NCBI GenBank assembly: GCA_032717465.1
Contig: CM064713.1
Span: 1,908,501-1,972,500, forward strand
DNA from: Coenobita brevimanus
Taxonomy: Eukaryota; Arthropoda; Malacostraca; Decapoda; Coenobitidae
DNA length: 64,000 nt
Direction of reading: 5' to 3'
Positions 56,211-64,000 of the stretch are shown here, one piece after another; positions within the stretch are counted from its first letter, which is position 1; each line of letters starts with the position of its first letter. Under the pieces are notes generated by a model. The model was not told the DNA's origin. It ran no database searches and saw only the letters and a list, made by a program, of their open reading frames with translations. The position numbers were made by a program, and so were the translations under genes.

Positions 56211-57095
56211 CCTTTGTACACTGACAGTTCTGCCCTCGCTAACGGCCGGGCGGGAGCTGCTTGCACTGCCTTTTCTAACTCTGCTTCCCCCGTCTTCTCC
56301 ACCTCCCACCGCCATCCCAACTGGGCCAGCAGTATCCAGTGTGAACTCTGCTATACGCTCTGCCCTTGACTTCCTTCTCTCTCAACATCTACTATAATCA
56401 TCAGCAATTCCCAAGCTGCCCTTGCCCTAATTTCAACCCTCCCCGACTCCCCTCCCCTATCTTCGCCTCCCTCTACTCCCTGCTCCATCAGGCTCATGCT
56501 CTTGGTCTCAGCGTTTCTTTTATTTGGATCGCAGCCAGTGTTGGTCACATTCGCCACGACCAAGCAGATCGCCTGGCTCGAGCTGCCTGTAACGTCCCCT
56601 TGCTGCCATCCGCCTCCCTGCGTCCACGGCAATTGTCCGGAGAATCCTTCTTGAGGAGTCCAGGGAGGACCTTGTCCTGCGTACCGATGCTGAACGTCGC
56701 ACTAGTGTCACCATCCAGCACTATGACACCTACCGAAGCGTGAGACACACCTATGGCAAGCACCCCACCCTCTCCCCCCGCTGTGATGTGGCCGAAGCCT
56801 GCATTCGCCTGGGGTATCGTTCCCCAGGGGAAATCACCGGACAATCGGCCGCCAACAGGCCGTGTAACCTCTATCACAATCCCATGGATGAAACATTATT
56901 CCATCACATCGTTAACTGCCCAGTTATTTCCCCATTCAGGCTCCCTGGATGCTTGTTTTTTGCTTTGTGTACCTACTTCATCACACATCTTGATGTTTTC
57001 GCACACATTCTCTCTCTTCATCCCGACTTCCTTTCATTGTAATGTCCTGGCGCTAGGACAATGCTGGTACATTTTGGTATCTATGTATGCAAGCC

Positions 57096-57099
<4 letters not shown>

Positions 57100-57128
<29 letters not shown>
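57100..57128. repeat. GT microsatellite
   Basis: About 14 GT units following GCCTGC, just after the end of the RT/RNase H LINE. Downstream to 57480 is TATATGTATATG-rich low-complexity DNA. Confidence 0.9.
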
Positions 57129-57129
<1 letters not shown>

Positions 57130-57829
57130 GTCCACACACGTACACATTAGGTGCAACCTTATAATAAGTATAGTTTTGTTTATCTATCTACCTGTGTATG
57201 TGGCAATGTATAGGTATCTATTTCGAGTGTATTTGTATATATGTATATGTCTCCCTGTATATGTATATATGAATAGCATATATATGTGTATGTAGCATAT
57301 GTATATATATGCTCGTCTGTACACATACCCATATTTTTATACATGCGTACCTATCATGTATAAACAGTATGTCTATGGCTACATGTCCGTGAATGTATAC
57401 ATATAATTATGTATTGATATATACGTATATGTATGTGTGCATATAGGCCTCTCTCTGCATACGTATGTACGTATATGTGTGTCATTGTATCCCTTTGCTC
57501 ATACCTAAATTTGTGATGATAATTACTGCAACAACTTTGTACCAAGTATGTGTCACTGTATCGCTTTGTTCATTACTGTGCTTGTAATGCTACTTACTTC
57601 TATTCCTTTTATGCCATACATGTGTCACTGTAACTCTTTGCTCTCACGCACCCTTCTCTGCTTGGCCCTCAGGGACAGTGTTCCCTAAAGTGTTGGGGTT
57701 GTACTGAATTGTAAATAAAGAATAATAAAAAAAGAAAAAAAGTACCAACGATTTGCTCACAGTTGGTTTACACAGTCCCAACTGATATTCCTGATTCTTC
57801 CGGCCAGGGTTTGCCTCTTGGCTGCTAGC

Positions 57830-58040
57830 AAAAACAAACTAGTACGCACTGCAGAGTCCCGTCCCACACCCTCCTCTCTAGATGATCACCCCATCGCCGT
57901 TGACGAGTTGCGCCCTGCGACCGGGTGATGACGAGATCACCAGTACTACACTGCGACTTTACTGCACAGGTTCCTAGCTGCCAATCCTTTACTCACACTA
58001 TTCATCTTAAGTCTCTCTGAGAGCATTCTTCGGGGGGGAG
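57830..58040 (+). mobile_element. Fragment of the RT/RNase H LINE
   Basis: CTAGTACGCACTGCAGAGTC...GATCACCCCATCGCCGTTGACGAGTTGCGCC and GGTGATGACGAGATCACCAG parallel 54020-54150 of the neighbouring element (LARIAEARS...HPIT..ELRLA...APGDDRIT). It lacks about 25 bp and is out of frame. Confidence 0.7.
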
Positions 58041-58044
58041 GGGA

Positions 58045-58700
58045 ACTGCAGCACAATCATCCCAATCTCCCGGTGCGACGAATTACCGAATCGGCACAAA
58101 ATCGGCATACTTAATTGGAAAATATTATAATTTTTATCATTATACACAACTAATTATCAGGAATCCGGTAAAAATTGTTTAATTAAATCATTGATAAACA
58201 AAAATCAGGATTCAGTGCGAAAACGACCTAAAGTTAGCGGCAGTGTTCCGTCATTAGATCACTAACTCGCCTTGATAGACTTCTATTATTAATAAGTATT
58301 GATTTAAAACGCAAATAAATATATTGGCATGCACATTTTGACCTGTTTATCGATATCTTGGTAATTATCTGCATTTATTTTCCAATATAAAATTCTGACG
58401 ATTTACGGTGTGTGTATTTGGACTATGCTTAGAGCAGTAATGCGATCACCGGTGTCTGAGATAAACTCTTGCGTTTAAGTGCTGTTTAGAGAGTTTATGT
58501 TACTAAAACTGAGCTTAGAACAGATAATGCGAGTACATTTAATGGTGATGGTGGCAGTGGTAGAGGAAACTCAAATTTTGTCCTGGAGGGGCTCCAGAGA
58601 CTTGCCTCATCGCACCTCACGTCCTCTCACACTCCCTCTTTGTTAGATGAAACTCCGTAGGACAAAATCCCCATTGGACAACAGCCCCTCAAGCGAACTC
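58045..58700. other. Intergenic, nothing recognisable
   Basis: AT-rich, unique-looking sequence between the last LINE fragment and the CA microsatellite. Confidence 0.4.
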
Positions 58701-58703
58701 CCC

Positions 58704-58707
<4 letters not shown>

Positions 58708-58776
<69 letters not shown>

Positions 58777-58930
58777 TAAATGCATGCACGTACACACACA
58801 TGCAGACACACAACCACACACCCATGCATGCACACACGTATACACACATGCATGGGCGCACTCACACACATGCACGCACACACACACGTACACGTACAAA
58901 TACATGCACGTGCGCACACATGAAGGAGCC
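58708..58930. repeat. CA microsatellite and derived CA-rich repeat
   Basis: A pure (CA)n run from about 58708 to 58772, followed by degenerate ACACATGCACGCACAC-type sequence to about 58920. Long Cys/Val frames on the minus strand are artefacts. Confidence 0.93.
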
Positions 58931-59166
58931 TGTTGAGAACAATCCTTCCGAAGGACTTGCAGAGTCAAGGACCGGTATGGTTAAGGAAGCTCCCTAACAC
59001 CTTGTCCTAAACGATTTATTTTGTCTACTACACCTTGCTGCCCTATTCTCTGTTACATATATCCTTCCGGTGTCAAACCTGGCTTAAGGATGGAGGTATG
59101 GGCAGTAGAAGCTAGACACCAGAAAGGGGGTGGATGTGTTGGAAGTGAAGTACCTATATATGTGAG

Positions 59167-59180
59167 GTAGTAGTAATAGT

Positions 59181-59224
<44 letters not shown>

Positions 59225-59379
59225 TAGTAGTGGTAGTAGTACTAGTAGTAGTAGTAGTAGTGGTAGTAGTACTAGTAGTAGTAGTAGTAGCAGTAGTAGT
59301 AATGGTGGTGGTGGTAGTGGTGGTGGTGGTAGTAGTAGTAGTAATAGTAGCATTTGCAGTTGCAGTGCTGGTAATAGTT

Positions 59380-59427
<48 letters not shown>

Positions 59428-59428
59428 A

Positions 59429-59460
<32 letters not shown>

Positions 59461-59472
59461 CTAGTAGTAGTA
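59167..59472. repeat. TAG/GTA trinucleotide microsatellite (~300 bp)
   Basis: A long AGT-phase trinucleotide array with CAG, GTG and AAT variants: (CAG)n at 59180-59208, (GTA)n, GTGGTAGTACTAG duplications near 59230-59275, GGTGGTGGTAGTGGTGG near 59310, and pure (AGT)n from 59380. Poly-Leu and poly-Val frames across it are artefacts. Confidence 0.95.
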
Positions 59473-59554
59473 GCCCTAGGTTCATCTAAAACCTGACACC
59501 GGTGTATTGCAAACTTAAGTTGCTATCTTTTTGCCGGCCATCATCCTTCCGTTG

Positions 59555-59645
59555 GGGACAGGGAAGTAATTTAGGGACGTTTGTATAACCAGGCAGATGA
59601 GCCGCCCAGTTATACTGGCGCCACCACACGAAGGCGTCCCTCTCC
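59555..59645 (+). repeat. Short interspersed repeat with TATAACCAGG core
   Basis: GGGGACAGGGAAGTAATTTAGGGACGTTTGTATAACCAGGCA...GGCGCCACCACACGAAGGCGTCCCTCTCCGGAACC, collinear with 38838-38945. Confidence 0.65.
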
Positions 59646-60202
59646 GGAACCTATATGTGGAGTAAGAACAGGTTTGACGTACTGAAAAATGATGTGGATA
59701 AAGAGTGGGGTTGAAACTGATGTACTAGGATGAAAAATCTGGTCAGGGTTTTATAGAGACATGGCGATATGGAGAGGATGATTTAAAAAGATGGTAATAA
59801 GGCAGATAGAATGAAAGTAAAGGAGGAAAGTGAAGGCCATTGAGGAAGTGAAAGAATGATGTAGAAAAAATAAGGAATGATGGAGTTCTGGGCATGTATG
59901 TGGGTGAAAAGTGTGTACGGAGGAGAGAATTTTGACATGATGTGCTTGAGGAGGGATGAGTTGATGCTAATGAAGTGTATAAACACCAGTCAAGAAGTGA
60001 AGCGATCGGAGTAAACAGTGGAGTCGTCAGCAGGGTCTGGTTGTGGATGCTTCAGAGCTGCTTTGTAGATATACTGTACACGATAACAAAGAAGGATTGA
60101 AAGTGGCATTGCTCTGATCGACCTTTGGGGTTAGCAGCGAGCATGTGTCTATCCATCTGTCTGTCTATCTACTTATCTTTATGTAAAAATGTATATATAA
60201 AC

Positions 60203-60206
<4 letters not shown>

Positions 60207-60250
<44 letters not shown>

Positions 60251-60326
60251 ACCTTCGTACATCAATGTTTACCTCTCTATCAGTCATTTCAACATCAACA
60301 CCTCTCTCTCTCTCTCTCTCTCTCTC
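60207..60326. repeat. GA and CT microsatellites
   Basis: (GA)n at 60207-60247 and (CT)n at 60302-60326, separated by 54 bp. Being complementary, they form a long imperfect inverted repeat. Confidence 0.9.
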
Positions 60327-60419
60327 AACCTACCTACCTACTTACTTACCTGTCTATCTATCTGCCTATCTATCTGTCTCTATATATGGTATACATAATC
60401 TCATTACCCCTGCCTCAGA

Positions 60420-60830
60420 ATCGACCATACCCTACCATAAACTAGCATAGAATACCATGCACAACCACTCTACCATAAACTACCATGCTTTCTCCTTTAT
60501 AAACTCTTCCATATTCTACCATAAACTCTGCCATATTCTGTCATAAACTCTACCATATTCTACAATACATTCTACCACATTCTACCATACTCTACCATAT
60601 TCTACCATAAACTCTACCTCATGCTATCATAAACTCTACCATTTTTTACAATGAACTCTACCATAACCTACCATAAATTCTACCATATTCTACCATAACT
60701 TCTACCATATTACTCTACCATGCCCCGCCATAAACTCTACTATATTCTACCATAAACTCTACCATGCCCTGTCATAAACTACCATATTCTACCATAAACT
60801 CTACCATATTCTACCATAACCACAAAGTCT
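60420..60830. repeat. 22-bp minisatellite (ACCATAAACTCTACCATATTCT)
   Basis: Degenerate tandem array of alternating TACCATAAACTC and TACCATATTC half-units, about 18 copies with frequent 11-bp slippage. Confidence 0.9.
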
Positions 60831-60887
60831 ACATTAGTTTTAATACCATAACCACGCAGTCGATTATCCTCCTTCCTTTGTATCAGT

Positions 60888-60897
60888 AAGAGAGAGA

Positions 60898-60954
<57 letters not shown>

Positions 60955-61063
60955 TGTTTACTTAAGAGATTCCAGGTTACAAACACATCCCATCTTGTAG
61001 GTACTGTACTCTCTTTAATCACTCACTTACTCTTTCTCACTTGCTCACATCTCCAGCCAACCA

Positions 61064-61108
<45 letters not shown>
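60888..61108. repeat. GA and CT microsatellites (second pair)
   Basis: (GA)n at 60892-60951 and (CT)n at 61068-61108. Same complementary arrangement as the pair at 60207-60326, 117 bp apart. Confidence 0.9.
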
Positions 61109-61111
<3 letters not shown>

Positions 61112-61274
61112 CACACAAGTACAATGTCGTCTCATTTAACACTCGTAGTCTCCTATGACTCACTCTCAGCAAAATAAGTAAATAAATAAATAAATAAGCA
61201 AATAAAATATAATAAATTTTCTGGAGTCACCTGAAACAGAATAGTTGTCTCGAGCATGAACGGGGTGAATTGTA

Positions 61275-61960
61275 CTTCCTTTCTCCCCTTCTCCTTCTCT
61301 TTCTTGTCTTCTGTCTCCCCTTCTCTCCTCCTTCCTCTCTTTCTTCTTTCCTAACTCCCTTTCTCCTTTGTCCTCCCTTGTTTTCTTCTCCCTCCCTTTC
61401 TTCCCTCCTCCCCCTTTCTTCCTTCTCCTCCTACTTCTCCCTTCTCTCTCCCTTCCCTCTTCCCTCTATTTTTTCCCTCCTATCTCCCTTTTTCCCTTCC
61501 TCCCTCCTTTTTTCCTCTTTTTCCTCACTTTCTCCCCTCCTCCTCCCTTCTTTACCATCCTTCTCTTTCTTCTCCTACCTCCTTTCCCTTCCTCTTCTCT
61601 TCCCCCTTTTCTTCCCTTCTTCCTCTTTTTCTTCCTCCAGTCTCCCTTTCTCTCCTCCTCCCTTCCTTTCTCCTCTCCCACCTTTTTCTCCCCTCTTGTA
61701 TTTCACTTTCCTCAGCTTCCCTCCTCTTTCCTTTTCTCTCCTCATACATCTCTTCCCCCCTCTTCTGTCTCCCTTTCTCTCTTCCTGTCTTACTTTCTCC
61801 CGTCCCACGTATTTCTTTCCTCCTTCCTCCCTCTCCCCTCTTTTAGTTCCCTGTCTCCCTTCCCTTCTACCTCTTCTCTCTGACTTCCCTCCCCTTCCTA
61901 CCTCCCTTTCCCTCCTCCTGTCTCCCATCCTCCCCTGTTCTATCTCCCTTTCTCCATTTC
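61275..61960. repeat. Homopyrimidine tract (~690 bp)
   Basis: Almost pure C/T on the plus strand (CCCTCCTTTCTTCC variants) with very rare purines. It produces long Ser/Pro/Phe/Leu frames on the plus strand and Arg/Lys/Glu/Gly frames on the minus strand; none is a gene. Such tracts can form triplex DNA (established property of polypurine-polypyrimidine mirror repeats). Confidence 0.95.
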
Positions 61961-61964
61961 ACGA

Positions 61965-62655
61965 TTTCAGATTGGGGTCAGACTATGAAAAGAAAAAATG
62001 TCTGGAAATTGAAAGCCTCACATCACTCTCTGATCAACAGGTGTGTGTTCTAGATGTCAAAAGCAGGTCTGTTGACTGGGAGTCCAATTAGCACGAGAGA
62101 CATCAACAGAGACAGTAAATTATCAGGAATACAGAGAGTTTAGGCACAGCAGTGAATGGGGTGCAGTGACCTCCTTCTCATACTGTAGTGGGATGGAGGA
62201 GGTGTAGTTTATTTACAGTAACTTAGAGGAGGCTTTCGTCATTTTGCAGCTTCTTTTTCGTAGCTCAGTGGCAGGAGAAGACACTACTTCGGCACTACAT
62301 CCCTTCATAGCCCCTCTTCGTGTTAATATCTTCTTACAAATCGGTGGTAAAGACGATAATACAACTCCACATCCATTCCATAGCACTTCTTCAAAACTAG
62401 GAGCATAATTTAGTGTTAATTTCCTGTTTTATATCAGCATTTAGGATGAAAAGATAGCAATTTCAGGCCAGACTAAAGTGTTCATAGTAAACCAGAGCCT
62501 TCTTGCCCCCATGATCAGCACACAGCAAGGCCACACCATTTCTGATAACATTCTCCATTACGGCAGCAACCACAGCTCACAATTAATTTAAAAAGGTCTG
62601 CTTATCTCTCTTAGTCCTCTCCCCGTAAGAGCTCGGTTCGTCTGACCAGGCCCAA
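61965..62655. other. Intergenic, nothing recognisable
   Basis: Ordinary complexity sequence between simple-repeat arrays. No supported gene. Confidence 0.4.
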
Positions 62656-62659
62656 TAAA

Positions 62660-62820
62660 ACTACCAACATCAGCATAACCAACATCACCACCATCAGTAT
62701 TCTAACTACCAACATTACCACTATCACGATCACCAAGACTGCCACAAGCACCCTCACAACCACCATCACCACCACACCACCACTACTACTACTACTACTA
62801 CTACAATCACTTTCATAACC
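62660..62820. repeat. ACC/ATC/ACT trinucleotide-like repeat
   Basis: Degenerate ACCAACATCACC and ACTACTACTACT sequence. Frames on either strand lack protein features. Confidence 0.9.
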
Positions 62821-62910
62821 ACAGCCAGCATCATCATAACTCACACTATTATGTCTCCGAGACGAGAGCATAAGCTTCCACTCGGGATGTTTGAACTATG
62901 ACCATATTTG

Positions 62911-62913
<3 letters not shown>

Positions 62914-62981
<68 letters not shown>
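62914..62981. repeat. CT microsatellite
   Basis: A pure (CT)n run of about 34 units. Confidence 0.95.
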
Positions 62982-62985
<4 letters not shown>

Positions 62986-63069
62986 CCTAATGACACACAA
63001 ACAGACATACAGAGAGATCCAACACAGAATATGACCTACAGGCTACGAAGGCGGTAAACAGTCTGGGGT

Positions 63070-63625
63070 ACAATACCTGCCACCACCACCACCACCACCA
63101 CCACTACCACCACCATCACAACCACCACAACCACTACTACCACCACAAGCACAACCACCACCACCACCACAAACCACCTCCATCACCACCACAACCACCG
63201 CCACCACCACCACCATGATCAAAAGCAATATAACCATCATTACCATCATAACTACCAGCATTACCACGACAGCCACCACCACAATTTTCACCACTATCAC
63301 AACCAGTCATCACATCTAACTAACACCACCAACACCACCACTATAACTTCCAACATCGCCGCCATACCCATTGCCGCCATCATCATAATTAAATTCCCCA
63401 TCACCACCATAACTACCAACATTATCACCATACCTACGCCTATCACCATAAGAGTAACAACTAATACCATCATTCTCGCCATCACCACCACCACACCACT
63501 ACACTTAAGATGATTACAGTCCCCACCGCCATAATCCACTTCCATCAGCAAAACTAAAATACCACAACAACTACCACCACCACCATCACCACTACCACCA
63601 CACTATCACCACCACTACCACACTG
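63070..63625. repeat. ACC-rich trinucleotide repeat
   Basis: (ACC)n with ACA, ATC and ACT variants over 550 bp, densest at 63080-63220 and 63560-63620. Gly- and Val-rich minus-strand frames are artefacts. Confidence 0.92.
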
Positions 63626-63848
63626 TCTCCCAGACAATAACAAGAGAGAGAAATCGGGAGAAATGCCGGAAAATGAGGTTTCTGGGGCAAATCTATTGAA
63701 AGTTAAGCAAAGACACACAAACAAGGGGAGAGATGAGACCACAAACATGACCTACTACATATTTCCGCTTCGTCTAGCCCCTCAGCTTCGGATCCCCCCC
63801 CCTCAAAAAAAAAAAAAAAAAGCCACTTCGTTATGTGTCAAGGTGTGT

Positions 63849-63985
63849 TAAAACTTCATTTACTGGCCACCTATTACTATTATATTAAAACTTCACTTAC
63901 TGGTCATTTATTACCATGAAAATTTCACTTACTGGCCACTCATTACCATTATAAAAATTTCACTTACTGACCACTTATTATCTCT
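63849..63985. repeat. ~40-bp tandem repeat at the right end
   Basis: Four degenerate units around AACTTCACTTACTGGCCACT and TATTACCATTATA, reaching nearly to the window edge. Confidence 0.85.
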
Positions 63986-64000
63986 GACAAGGAGAGAATG

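Larger units (their letters stand above)
53520..57060 (+). mobile_element. Broken LINE with RT and RNase H domains
   Basis: Plus-strand pieces in order. The pre-RT linker and fingers are at 53700-54209 (YAEKMFDKWSIQSKLTSL, TAPGDDRITNATLRLIAQV); LPAEWTRSTINLFPKSN and CICEILERILLARLRDFL run to 54427. After an insertion, FEVAHRDVILDELAHLGASG, HRHSRALFSV and YADD (tatgctgatgat at 55187) follow at 54930-55210. After a second insertion, RNase H blocks YTDSSALANGRAGAA (56215-56260) and GHIRHDQADRLARAAC (about 56535-56590) appear. A C-terminal cysteine/histidine segment (CNLYHNPMDETLFHHIVNC) closes it. Frameshifts and stops throughout, so dead. The domain order RT then RNase H suits a Jockey/I-like element (inference). 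Confidence 0.85.

Noticed and set aside
58627..58968. 113-codon Cys/Val frame
   Set aside because: Translation of a CA microsatellite and its degenerate flank.
59084..59496. Poly-Leu and poly-Val frames
   Set aside because: Translations of the TAG/GTA trinucleotide array.
61270..62091. 273-codon Ser/Pro/Phe/Leu frame
   Set aside because: Produced by the homopyrimidine tract, where stop codons, which need purines, cannot arise. No domain or codon structure.

Overview
This is eukaryotic nuclear DNA. It has long introns with GT-AG boundaries, abundant microsatellites, poly(A) tracts and many copies of LINEs, SINE-like retroposons and MITE-like DNA elements. Nothing looks prokaryotic: there are no operons, rRNA or tRNA genes, CRISPR arrays or integrases. 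The very high density of simple repeats, the retroposons tailed by GATA, GATG or GAT microsatellites, and short TTAGG-like telomeric motifs suggest an arthropod, most likely a malacostracan crustacean such as a crab or shrimp. That placement is inference.

One complete host gene can be built exon by exon: a CCZ1 orthologue (CCZ1 is a subunit of the Mon1-Ccz1 Rab7 exchange factor) on the minus strand, from the ATG at 52603 to the stop at 27696. Ten coding exons splice with consistent phases into a 472-codon frame that is collinear with animal CCZ1 from end to end. Its nine introns hold much of the window's transposon load. A second, weaker candidate is a small unidentified minus-strand gene with exon-like pieces at 15330-15433 and 11435-11509 and a third exon-like segment at 13577-13721.

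Layout. 1-7300 is a satellite domain: a 32-bp tandem repeat, about 4 kb of C-rich minisatellite, a non-satellite island at 4340-5380 with CRE-like and CCAAT-like motifs and two overlapping hairpins, then the minisatellite again with its G-rich strand on top (6215-7290). 7300-27690 is intergenic DNA with retroposons, a pogo-like MITE and the small-gene candidate. 27696-52603 is CCZ1, whose introns carry RTE-like LINEs (the longest retains a 432-codon reverse-transcriptase frame), a nested SINE-in-LINE with an 11-bp target duplication, a LINE with a Cys/His motif, two pogo-like MITEs and an hAT-like MITE. 53500-58040 is a broken LINE with RT and RNase H, interrupted by two other LINE fragments. 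58700-64000 is mostly simple sequence: CA, TAG, GA, CT and ACC runs, a 22-bp minisatellite and about 700 bp of almost pure pyrimidine.

I found no gene cluster or undescribed multigene system. The most useful results are the full CCZ1 model, retroposon families that share their 3' tail with a LINE, the satellite strand switch and its embedded promoter-like island, and several strong inverted repeats.
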